A program made the translations under genes and the position numbers. Below are positions 9,408 to 21,111 of a DNA stretch of 64,000 nucleotides, piece after piece. Within the stretch, counting starts at the first letter, position 1, and each line of letters opens with the position of its first letter. The stretch is from assembly GCA_949592205.1 (NCBI GenBank), contig CATIUR010000001.1, forward strand, positions 241,168,250 through 241,232,249, written 5' to 3'. Below the pieces are notes generated by a model, which did no database searches, was not told the DNA's origin, and was given only the letters and a program-made list of their open reading frames with translations. This DNA is from Helichrysum umbraculigerum (lineage: Eukaryota > Streptophyta > Magnoliopsida > Asterales > Asteraceae).

Positions 9408-12271
9408 TGTAACACCCCAAATTTTGAGGTTTTATTTTAGTGCGATAGGGTATAATTGTTTTAAAGTGTTATTATTTTAAGTGATTTAAAATAATAGAAT
9501 ACGTAAATGGTTTCTCAGTTCCAGACAATAGGGTTTAAAGGGAATAAAATTAAAACACTTATACCTATCTATTTACACATTCACATATGCATACATGTTC
9601 AATTTATTCTGTACGTTTCCAGAGACAAGAGGAAAACAAAGGAGAAACCATGAAACATCAAATTAGGTTAAATTCTTCATTTCAATCCTTGATTCAAGCT
9701 TCAAGAACTCGAATTCATCAATTATGATTCATCCTTAATCTTTGTAAGTTGTTTTTCTCCATGATTTTAACCTAGGTTTCTAGTTTTGATGGGTTTCATG
9801 GGGTTTTGATTAATTGAAGCTTTTAATCCAAAATTGAGGTTAAGAAATGATTGAATTGATGTTAGATAGTGTTATTATGATTGTTGGTAATCATATAACA
9901 TAGTGAAAGTGATAAATTAATGATTTAGTGTTTATGGGTAATCCTAGGGTTTTGCTAAAATTGTATGAATGGATGTTAATCAACTAGAGATGTGATTAGT
10001 GATGTAAATAGAGTATGATTATGATGATGGAATATGAATTAAAGTAGTAAAGTTTTATTAAGTAATGAATTAGAGTGTGTTCATGATGGATTAATATGAG
10101 TTCTTGTAAAATATAGAGATGAATTATATAATTTGTGATTAGTGGAATGATTATGAGTTATACAGATATGGTGAACACTAATGAAGTAAGAGTTTGGGTA
10201 ATATAATCTTAAAAGTGGAAATAGTGGGGAGGTTGATTAATGAAGATAAGTAGTTGATTATGATAAATATGATTTGTTAAAATTGTCGTTTTATGAATGT
10301 GTATTATGTTAGGGATTGAAAGAAGTGGAAAGCTTTTGTGACCAAGTGTTGTGAAATCGGCTAAATTATCGAGGTGAGTGATACGGGGGTTAAACAGGTG
10401 ATTCGGTTGTGTAAGTATCGGCTAGCTTGCGGGCTAGAGGTTTGCACAACTATGGAAGAAGTTAATTGTTTATGTTTGTTTGTTCGTATTCTTTGTTTAT
10501 AATTGTTTATTTATATTAATTGCTTAAATTAGTTGTTGTGTTAAATTTCTTAATTTTGCTTAATTGTTATGTGTTTAGTTGTTACTTGGTAAGAAAAGTG
10601 GTGATTATCTCATTAGTTTGATGTTAGCCGAATAGTGAGTATGCCACTAGTTTAAAGGTAAAGGAAAAAGAATTGGTTGAGAATTATGATGAATAGTATA
10701 TGATTCGATTGTGTTAGATCCGGATTGCTTCCGAGCAAGAGGCTACACAATCGGGTGAAAGATGACTTGTCGATATATGTGGATTAAATAGTGATTATGT
10801 GGTGAACAGTGTATGAATTGATTGTATGTGTTTCCGGATAGCCTGAGCTAGAGGATCATACAATCAAGTGGAAGTTGTTGTTATATGTTTTGTTTCTTAT
10901 GTAGATAATTAGTGTTGTTGATTGTTGTTAATCGTTGTTAATTATTGAATTATGTAATAAGCAGTGTTGTTGCCTTAGTATGCATACCGACGTGGTATGG
11001 TACTCAGTCAAATGGTTTAGCATGCATATCGATGTGGTATGGTTCTCAGTGTTTTCAGTGATTGCGGATCCGCACAGTGTTCAGAGCTCAGTGATTATGT
11101 GTTTAAGTGAATAAGTGATACTTGTTGATATGTGGATTGCTTGTTTAATTGCCTGTGTACTCACTAAGCGGTTGTGCTTACCCAGTTGATGTTTCATGTT
11201 GTAGGTTGATGTGTTGATAGAGACGCGTAGATAGAGAATGTGCTTATGGTAGTGATGTGGATATGGAGCTAGCTATGCGGTTAGAATTGCTCCATCTCTT
11301 TGAATCGTTGTTTTGATTATCAATTGTGTAATCCGCCCAAGTAAAGAGTTTTCGGATAAAATATGTTGGTCAATATGTAAGAGCTGACTTTGAAAGTCAA
11401 ATAGTGAAAAGAGTCTAGTGTATGTGGTTTTAAAGTGTATGAAGTTATATGATTGGTTTTAATTGTTAAAAGTGGTGAAAATGTGGTAAAAGAGTCAAGT
11501 GTGATTGGTGGGTCAAATGTGGAGTTGACAAATAGTCAACGATGTTGAAATAGTCAAACATGTGTGGTTTGAGTGATGGTTTGGGTTAAAAGTGGTAGAT
11601 TTCTCAAACGGGTCAAAAAATGGGTCTAAATGGGTTTAAATAGGTCGTATAGTGAATGTAGAATGTGTTGGTGTTATTGGCTAGTTGTAATATGCTTTAA
11701 GTATGTTTTGATGAGTCAAAAGAGCATGCAAAAAGTTAGACTCTAAATATGTATGGTTTGTGAATTGAGTTGTTAAGTAAAAGTGGTCAAATTGGTCGAA
11801 AACAACCCATATGTCCAAAATGGTCGTTTTTGAGAAATTTGGAAAAGTGTAAAAAGTGAAAGTTTTATTTTGTCTATGTGGAGGTGTGTGCAAATTTTCA
11901 AGTCAAAATATTCAACGAGTTAAAAGTTATGCGCGTTGGAAATTCGTATTTTTGTATTAGTTTGTGCAGCCCTGATTCTTGGGGAATCGGAGTCATTCCT
12001 GAGGAATCTGAAATTAAGTGCTAACAGCAGCCCTAATTTATGGGGAATGAGAGTCATTCCTGGGGAATCCGAATCCAAGTGTTAAAAGCATGCCTGATTC
12101 CTGAGGAATGGGAGTCATTCCTGTGGAATCTCTTGTAAATTCAACATTTGGTTATTTGAGTCATTATTTGATTAAGGGAACGATATAACGAGTCTATAAT
12201 GTCATATTTTAGATGTGGGACTTAATAGAGTGTGTTTTAAGTGTTAGGTAAAAAAAAATTGAGGCGTTTCA
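9408..12271 (+). repeat. Family A LTR 2 (full length)
   Basis: 2864 bp, TGTAACACC to TTTCA. It carries a donor-like GAGGTGAGT at 10371-10379, the three hairpins, then a pair of short hairpins at 10983-10999 (CATACC/GGTATG) and 11025-11041 (CATATC/GGTATG) and a 12-bp palindrome TGCGGATCCGCA (11063-11074). An acceptor-like pyrimidine-AG follows at about 11204. The interval 10374-11204 may be an intron of the LTR transcript; this is inference from motifs only. Confidence 0.9.
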
Positions 12272-13304
12272 AGTTGGTATCAGAGCAATGGTTTAAGAGA
12301 ATTAGGTAATCCATGATAGGATTGCCTAGACTTAAACCATTATGTGTTGCTTATGTTGTTATGATGATTATGCATGATAGTGAAATTGATTTAGCAGAAC
12401 TGATATGAATCCTTATGATGAATTATGTGATGATTATTATATGTTGATTTCGTATATGATACATTTTGAGAATAGTTCTGAGGAACTTGAGTATGCTTAA
12501 GGTGTTGACTAATAGTGTTATTATAGAGTTATTGATTGCAAGGTGAGTAGAATTCCTTGCTAATGATTATGTGATTATATGTTCAGAGAATATGTTGTGA
12601 CTGCAGTCAACAGAGTAGATGAATTATGTGTGATTATGCTTATGAGGTAAGAACAGTGTAGTGTATTTTCGTTTGATTGGGGAAGAGGTAAGTCTTCCTG
12701 GTCAAATGTAAACAAGTGTGTTAGTGATTACGTGGAATTATATGCTGATATGAAGTTGATAAAGTGGTATAAAGTGTGTTTTGACTTGTTGACTTGTTGT
12801 ACTATGTGTTTATGTGAAAATTGCATTGAAGATTGATGATATGAGATAGCCTGAAAAGGAAGTGTGTGACATAATCTGACTACGTCTGATCAACGTAGTT
12901 ATATTATGCCATATCACATAGAATTATTGAGGCTACCAAGTATCAGAGAGATTTAATGTAATTTGGAAGATAGGGTATGAAAGAAGAGATGATTAAATTA
13001 TGTGGATTACGTGTTGAACATAGTGATGAAAAGCGATAATTGAGAAAGTGAAAGTAGTATGCCTTGTGTCTAATGATAAGAATTTCACTATTTATGTGAA
13101 ACCAAATATGTAAGGGTTATGTGTATAAGTTATTTAAGATAAATGTACAGTATATGTGCTTATGATGATTAGTGTTTATGTTGATAGAGTTATGTGAAGT
13201 ATTATGAGATGATTAAACGCTTCCGCACAAGTAGAGAAAGTGTTAAGACTGAACAATTATGATTGACATTCGTGAGGACACGAATGAAATAAGTGGGGGA
13301 GAGT

Positions 13305-16168
13305 TGTAACACCCCAAATTTTGAGGTTTTATTTTAGTGCGATAGGGTATAATTGTTTTAAAGTGTTATTATTTTAAGTGATTTAAAATAATAGAATACG
13401 TAAATGGTTTCTCAGTTCCAGACAATAGGGTTTAAAGGGAATAAAATTAAAACACTTATACCTATCTATTTACACATTCACATATGCATACATGTTCAAT
13501 TTATTCTGTACGTTTCCAGAGACAAGAGGAAAACAAAGGAGAAACCATGAAACATCAAATTAGGTTAAATTCTTCATTTCAATCCTTGATTCAAGCTTCA
13601 AGAACTCGAATTCATCAATTATGATTCATCCTTAATCTTTGTAAGTTGTTTTTCTCCATGATTTTAACCTAGGTTTCTAGTTTTGATGGGTTTCATGGGG
13701 TTTTGATTAATTGAAGCTTTTAATCCAAAATTGAGGTTAAGAAATGATTGAATTGATGTTAGATAGTGTTATTATGATTGTTGGTAATCATATAACATAG
13801 TGAAAGTGATAAATTAATGATTTAGTGTTTATGGGTAATCCTAGGGTTTTGCTAAAATTGTATGAATGGATGTTAATCAACTAGAGATGTGATTAGTGAT
13901 GTAAATAGAGTATGATTATGATGATGGAATATGAATTAAAGTAGTAAAGTTTTATTAAGTAATGAATTAGAGTGTGTTCATGATGGATTAATATGAGTTC
14001 TTGTAAAATATAGAGATGAATTATATAATTTGTGATTAGTGGAATGATTATGAGTTATACAGATATGGTGAACACTAATGAAGTAAGAGTTTGGGTAATA
14101 TAATCTTAAAAGTGGAAATAGTGGGGAGGTTGATTAATGAAGATAAGTAGTTGATTATGATAAATATGATTTGTTAAAATTGTCGTTTTATGAATGTGTA
14201 TTATGTTAGGGATTGAAAGAAGTGGAAAGCTTTTGTGACCAAGTGTTGTGAAATCGGCTAAATTATCGAGGTGAGTGATACGGGGGTTAAACAGGTGATT
14301 CGGTTGTGTAAGTATCGGCTAGCTTGCGGGCTAGAGGTTTGCACAACTATGGAAGAAGTTAATTGTTTATGTTTGTTTGTTCGTATTCTTTGTTTATAAT
14401 TGTTTATTTATATTAATTGCTTAAATTAGTTGTTGTGTTAAATTTCTTAATTTTGCTTAATTGTTATGTGTTTAGTTGTTACTTGGTAAGAAAAGTGGTG
14501 ATTATCTCATTAGTTTGATGTTAGCCGAATAGTGAGTATGCCACTAGTTTAAAGGTAAAGGAAAAAGAATTGGTTGAGAATTATGATGAATAGTATATGA
14601 TTCGATTGTGTTAGATCCGGATTGCTTCCGAGCAAGAGGCTACACAATCGGGTGAAAGATGACTTGTCGATATATGTGGATTAAATAGTGATTATGTGGT
14701 GAACAGTGTATGAATTGATTGTATGTGTTTCCGGATAGCCTGAGCTAGAGGATCATACAATCAAGTGGAAGTTGTTGTTATATGTTTTGTTTCTTATGTA
14801 GATAATTAGTGTTGTTGATTGTTGTTAATCGTTGTTAATTATTGAATTATGTAATAAGCAGTGTTGTTGCCTTAGTATGCATACCGACGTGGTATGGTAC
14901 TCAGTCAAATGGTTTAGCATGCATATCGATGTGGTATGGTTCTCAGTGTTTTCAGTGATTGCGGATCCGCACAGTGTTCAGAGCTCAGTGATTATGTGTT
15001 TAAGTGAATAAGTGATACTTGTTGATATGTGGATTGCTTGTTTAATTGCCTGTGTACTCACTAAGCGGTTGTGCTTACCCAGTTGATGTTTCATGTTGTA
15101 GGTTGATGTGTTGATAGAGACGCGTAGATAGAGAATGTGCTTATGGTAGTGATGTGGATATGGAGCTAGCTATGCGGTTAGAATTGCTCCATCTCTTTGA
15201 ATCGTTGTTTTGATTATCAATTGTGTAATCCGCCCAAGTAAAGAGTTTTCGGATAAAATATGTTGGTCAATATGTAAGAGCTGACTTTGAAAGTCAAATA
15301 GTGAAAAGAGTCTAGTGTATGTGGTTTTAAAGTGTATGAAGTTATATGATTGGTTTTAATTGTTAAAAGTGGTGAAAATGTGGTAAAAGAGTCAAGTGTG
15401 ATTGGTGGGTCAAATGTGGAGTTGACAAATAGTCAACGATGTTGAAATAGTCAAACATGTGTGGTTTGAGTGATGGTTTGGGTTAAAAGTGGTAGATTTC
15501 TCAAACGGGTCAAAAAATGGGTCTAAATGGGCTTAAATAGGTCGTATAGTGAATGTAGAATGTGTTGGTGTTATTGGCTAGTTGTAATATGCTTTAAGTA
15601 TGTTTTGATGAGTCAAAAGAGCATGCAAAAAGTTAGACTCTAAATATGTATGGTTTGTGAATTGAGTTGTTAAGTAAAAGTGGTCAAATTGGTCGAAAAC
15701 AACCCATATGTCCAAAATGGTCGTTTTTGAGAAATTTGGAAAAGTGTAAAAAGTGAAAGTTTTATTTTGTCTATGTGGAGGTGTGTGCAAATTTTCAAGT
15801 CAAAATATTCAACGAGTTAAAAGTTATGCGCGTTGGAAATTCGTATTTTTGTATTAGTTTGTGCAGCCCTGATTCTTGGGGAATCGGAGTCATTCCTGAG
15901 GAATCTGAAATTAAGTGCTAACAGCAGCCCTAATTTATGGGGAATGAGAGTCATTCCTGGGGAATCCGAATCCAAGTGTTAAAAGCATGCCTGATTCCTG
16001 AGGAATGGGAGTCATTCCTGTGGAATCTCTTGTAAATTCAACATTTGGTTATTTGAGTCATTATTTGATTAAGGGAACGATATAACGAGTCTATAATGTC
16101 ATATTTTAGATGTGGGACTTAATAGAGTGTGTTTTAAGTGTTAGGTAAAAAAAAATTGAGGCGTTTCA
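13305..16168 (+). repeat. Family A LTR 3 (full length)
   Basis: 2864 bp, the same length as LTR 2. I found a single clear substitution (a C at about 15531 where LTR 2 has T). Such identity implies very recent amplification by LTR recombination, or a duplicated contig segment. Confidence 0.9.
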
Positions 16169-17201
16169 AGTTGGTATCAGAGCAATGGTTTAAGAGAATT
16201 AGGTAATCCATGATAGGATTGCCTAGACTTAAACCATTATGTGTTGCTTATGTTGTTATGATGATTATGCATGATAGTGAAATTGATTTAGCAGAACTGA
16301 TATGAATCCTTATGATGAATTATGTGATGATTATTATATGTTGATTTCGTATATGATACATTTTGAGAATAGTTCTGAGGAACTTGAGTATGCTTAAGGT
16401 GTTGACTAATAGTGTTATTATAGAGTTATTGATTGCAAGGTGAGTAGAATTCCTTGCTAATGATTATGTGATTATATGTTCAGAGAATATGTTGTGACTG
16501 CAGTCAACAGAGTAGATGAATTATGTGTGATTATGCTTATGAGGTAAGAACAGTGTAGTGTATTTTCGTTTGATTGGGGAAGAGGTAAGTCTTCCTGGTC
16601 AAATGTAAACAAGTGTGTTAGTGATTACGTGGAATTATATGCTGATATGAAGTTGATAAAGTGGTATAAAGTGTGTTTTGACTTGTTGACTTGTTGTACT
16701 ATGTGTTTATGTGAAAATTGCATTGAAGATTGATGATATGAGATAGCCTGAAAAGGAAGTGTGTGACATAATCTGACTACGTCTGATCAACGTAGTTATA
16801 TTATGCCATATCACATAGAATTATTGAGGCTACCAAGTATCAGAGAGATTTAATGTAATTTGGAAGATAGGGTATGAAAGAAGAGATGATTAAATTATGT
16901 GGATTACGTGTTGAACATAGTGATGAAAAGCGATAATTGAGAAAGTGAAAGTAGTATGCCTTGTGTCTAATGATAAGAATTTCACTATTTATGTGAAACC
17001 AAATATGTAAGGGTTATGTGTATAAGTTATTTAAGATAAATGTACAGTATATGTGCTTATGATGATTAGTGTTTATGTTGATAGAGTTATGTGAAGTATT
17101 ATGAGATGATTAAACGCTTCCGCACAAGTAGAGAAAGTGTTAAGACTGAACAATTATGATTGACATTCGTGAGGACACGAATGAAATAAGTGGGGGAGAG
17201 T

Positions 17202-17969
17202 TGTAACACCCCAAATTTTGAGGTTTTATTTTAGTGCGATAGGGTATAATTGTTTTAAAGTGTTATTATTTTAAGTGATTTAAAATAATAGAATACGTAA
17301 ATGGTTTCTCAGTTCCAGACAATAGGGTTTAAAGGGAATAAAATTAAAACACTTATACCTATCTATTTACACATTCACATATGCATACATGTTCAATTTA
17401 TTCTGTACGTTTCCAGAGACAAGAGGAAAACAAAGGAGAAACCATGAAACATCAAATTAGGTTAAATTCTTCATTTCAATCCTTGATTCAAGCTTCAAGA
17501 ACTCGAATTCATCAATTATGATTCATCCTTAATCTTTGTAAGTTGTTTTTCTCCATGATTTTAACCTAGGTTTCTAGTTTTGATGGGTTTCATGGGGTTT
17601 TGATTAATTGAAGCTTTTAATCCAAAATTGAGGTTAAGAAATGATTGAATTGATGTTAGATAGTGTTATTATGATTGTTGGTAATCATATAACATAGTGA
17701 AAGTGATAAATTAATGATTTAGTGTTTATGGGTAATCCTAGGGTTTTGCTAAAATTGTATGAATGGATGTTAATCAACTAGAGATGTGATTAGTGATGTA
17801 AATAGAGTATGATTATGATGATGGAATATGAATTAAAGTAGTAAAGTTTTATTAAGTAATGAATTAGAGTGTGTTCATGATGGATTAATATGAGTTCTTG
17901 TAAAATATAGAGATGAATTATATAATTTGTGATTAGTGGAATGATTATGAGTTATACAGATATGGTGAA
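17202..17969 (+). repeat. Family A LTR 4, truncated
   Basis: The first 768 bp of a family A LTR, identical in pattern to LTRs 2 and 3, ending abruptly inside a GGTGAACA context. From 17970 the sequence is family B gag on the opposite strand. About 2.1 kb of this LTR is missing. Confidence 0.92.
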
Positions 17970-18729
17970 CATCTACAGATCGGGCTAAAGTAAAAGCCTG
18001 TGTAAGAGTACCTGCCAATCTTACACTAGTTCGATACTCCGGTGGTAAAGTTCCTACAAAGTGATTAATCCTCATCCTGTCATCTGGAACCCATTGTTGA
18101 ACAAAACGTAACTTCTCAGTGAATTGATTAATGAGGTCATCCATCGACATTTGTTCAGTTAACTTCAAATCCATAAACTCCTGTCTAATTCTAAGCATAT
18201 CAAACTCTGAACAAAACTGTCTACAAACCTCATTATGAAACTCTGCCCAGGAAATTCTCGATCTCTGCTCCTTTGTCAATTGCTCAGTTATAGAATCCCA
18301 CCAATTCATCGCCTGTCCCTTCAGTAATTGCACAGCATAACCAACCTTTAATTCTTCCTCACATCGACACACTTCAAACTTTTTCTCCGTATCTCTCAAC
18401 CAATTCAATGTTACTGAAGGATCATTGCCTCCTTCAAATTCCTTTGGACCACTTGCCTTAAATGTCTTAAACGAACACAACTTACTCTGTGGTGGTGGTG
18501 AAGGAAACTGATAAGCTTGCTGAGCTAACCTAGCTTGTTGTTCCAAGTACAACTGTTCTATCTTTTTAAGTCTTATCACATCATCCTCTAGTTGCAACAA
18601 GTAATCCTCTTGACTAACTTCCTCTTGATGAACATTAGAAGTACCACCCTGATTACCCTCATTGTTTCGTGGAGGTGGAAGCTCAGTTCTAGTAACATCA
18701 TTGGGAGTCGGGTTCTCGTTATCTGCCAT
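17970..18729 (-). pseudogene. gag: Truncated gag of family B
   Basis: The first part of the gag described at 21112-22329, with the same start (ATG at 18729) and apparently identical sequence to the junction at 17970. It lacks the C-terminal third, including all zinc knuckles. Beyond the junction the frame runs into family A LTR sequence for some 30 codons before a stop, so a predicted longer protein would be a chimaera. Not functional on its own. Confidence 0.88.
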
Positions 18730-18896
18730 ACCTGTACTCACAACCAAAACACAACTTGCAACTTGTTAATCGTTAACATTCACTATACTAACCAATCCCC
18801 AAATCCCAAAGCTAATCCCACTTACCGAAATGTTTGACTAATACCGACTAGATTTGGGATTGAACATTTACAAATGCCCAATTCGCCCAAACCTAT

Positions 18897-18908
18897 GCTC
18901 TGATACCA
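18897..18908 (-). promoter_or_regulatory. PBS of partial family B unit
   Basis: On the minus strand TGGTATCAGAGC follows the LTR end by three bases; it is complementary to initiator tRNA-Met. Copy of the site at 22497-22508. Confidence 0.9.
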
Positions 18909-18911
18909 ACT

Positions 18912-20993
18912 TGTAAGACCCTACTTTTAAAACAAACTTATTATATAATTTATACGTTAGAAGCGCGTCCCAAAACATATACATATCCGTTATTTACAAA
19001 ACGCACCATATTAAACTTTTATCAACTTCTATTGTTACAAACCATACTACTAAATTCGGGTGTTATATTCAACTTTCCAAAACATTCTATTATCAAAAGT
19101 CAGAGTTTGCGCCTTTTTAGTCAAACACCCAGTCAACTTCTACTATCCGATCTACATCATCAACTAACCAAAATCTGCAAAACATACAACAACGAGGGGG
19201 TTAGCCTTTGCTAAGTGAATGGAACCGTAACCGACGGTTCAATCCACTTATAACAAATCTTACAACTGATAACAACAACTAGTTAAACACATAAGCACAT
19301 AACTACGTGAGGATCGGCAGTTCCTGATAATACAACTTATATAAACAACAATACCAGAAACCACGACCACTGGGCGCCATGCCATTCCCAATGATCTACC
19401 GATAGCCTGATTACTACTTTCACTGAATAGGTTAATCTTCAACTATGTGTATTCAAGTAACCTAGACAGCTACACAGTAGTAATCAAACCCAACCCGTAC
19501 GCTGACCTCACTCCAAATCATCACAACAACTTGTCACATAAAGGCATATCATATGCAGTTATGTAAAACCAACAGAACAACTTTTACAACTGGATCCATC
19601 AAACTCAATCAATATGATCAACAACTGTACAACTGAAATTAACATGGCAATAATTACAACTGAAACTATCCTGGTTACCCGTTGTAACCAAACTTGTTAC
19701 AACTGGGTTGAACCGAGGACTACGGTAACCACTCACCAAATATTATCGTCTGATCACCAACTCAGAGGTCTAACTTTACTGAGTGGTCGTCCGCTTATCT
19801 GATAATACAACAATAACAACAAGTTAGTATCTTTTTCCGTATTCCACTTCGATTCTTCAAGTTCTAACATAATCCAAAACATAACACTATTTATCATATC
19901 ATTCAACTAATTCATACTATAACATACAACAATTAAACACTTATCAATTAATCATACAATCAAAACTTAATTTGCTGAAAACACCCAGAAGCCGCCGGCT
20001 TGGGTAGGGAAGCCGCCGGCTTGGCTGAGAAGCCGCCGGCTTGGCACCCTGGCCCGCCGGTTAAATTAGCTTTTTCAACAACAGCAACAAAAGCCCTAAA
20101 TAAGCCTCTACAAACCGCCGGTTAGGGTCATGAACCCGCCGGCTTCCCCATGAAGCCGCCGGCTTGGCTCCTGAAGCCGCCGGCTTCTCCTCCCAGACCT
20201 GCACTTGCAGGTCAGTTTCCTGCACAATCCAACTACGAACAAAAAACCCAAATTTCACCAAAAACTCAGTTCCAAAATACGAATTTACTTAAAAGATGAT
20301 CACAACTTCAACCACTAACATAACCTAACATCAAACAACATATTCTAACATCTATTTCAAACATCAATCATCATCAAAATCATAAAATCATTAAACCCTA
20401 ACTTATGAACTCAAAATGAAGAACAATCATAATTCTAGCCATAATCCATCATGTAATCATCAAATATCTGTAGATAATCAACATACAACTCACTAACAAC
20501 AACTTACAAGCTTCAATTCAAACCAATCATCTATATTCATTATACACCAAATTTCTATAAAGTGTAATATGAACACCAAATTACTTACAATCTTTTGATG
20601 AGCAAGATGAGGATGTTAATGTTCTTGAATCAAAATCACAGCAACAAATTTAGTTATAGTGTTAAGGTTTTTGTGAAATCTTCAATTGAAAGGAAATGAA
20701 AACATTCAAGAAACTTTGAGAAGTTTAGGTGGTAAAGAAATGAGTCGGTCTCCACCGCCCCATCTTTTTAATTATGTTTAATATTATACCCCTTCTACAC
20801 CTATTGTCTGGAACCTGAAAATACCCGCGAGTCAAAATATTTTATTTTACCGTCGACTTTAACTTTTTTAAAACAAGTAACATTTTACTTATCACAATAA
20901 AAACTGAGGCTCTTTCACTAGTTTATTTTCAAATAAACTAACCAAACTTAATAAAATACAATTTATTTTCGGGTCCAGAAACGGGATGTTACA
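18912..20993 (-). repeat. Family B LTR, left copy
   Basis: 2082 bp. On the minus strand it contains a GC-rich palindrome cluster (20196-19988), a donor-like GGTGAGT (complement of 19731-19737), then hairpins. Examples are TGGTTAC/GTAACCA at 19672-19690 and GAACCGT/ACGGTTC at 19222-19240, the latter inside an outer AAGTG/CACTT stem. One substitution against the right LTR lies in a hairpin loop (19233). Confidence 0.9.
19988..20196 (-). repeat. GC-rich palindrome cluster in LTR B
   Basis: Five copies of a short palindrome AAGCCG-C-CGGCTT and three shorter CCGCCGG variants spread over about 200 bp in an otherwise AT-rich LTR. Identical cluster at 23588-23796 in the other LTR. Confidence 0.85.
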
Positions 20994-21013
20994 AATCTTC
21001 CCCCCTTATAGGA
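20994..21013 (-). promoter_or_regulatory. Polypurine tract (family B)
   Basis: On the minus strand an AAGGGGGGAAGATT tract abuts the 3' LTR. It is preceded by a GAGGACGAAATCC motif (near 21020-21035) of the kind found just upstream of the PPT in Tekay-type elements. Confidence 0.85.
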
Positions 21014-21111
21014 TTTCGTCCTCGAAATCCAACCACACCCAATTAAACTAAACATACTCAATTCTCCTATTAACATACAACTCTAATCACATTACTGTAT
21101 GTTAAAAGAAA

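Larger units (their letters stand above)
5969..17969 (+). mobile_element. Family A: tandem chain of a coding-free LTR retrotransposon
   Basis: Order: LTR 5969-8374, internal 8375-9407, LTR 9408-12271, internal 12272-13304, LTR 13305-16168, internal 16169-17201, partial LTR 17202-17969. LTRs begin TGTAACACCCC and end TTTCA. Each internal is 1033 bp, opens with an initiator-Met PBS and closes with a purine tract. Units 2 and 3 are both exactly 3897 bp and by eye almost identical. No internal encodes gag or pol, so this is a LARD-like non-autonomous element that would need enzymes in trans. Chains of this form are expected from unequal recombination between LTRs; an assembly duplication is the alternative. 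Confidence 0.93.

Noticed and set aside
11681..11893. 70-codon minus-strand ORF in LTR A (also 15578-15790)
   Set aside because: Antisense to the element and broken in LTR 1; repeated only because the LTR is.
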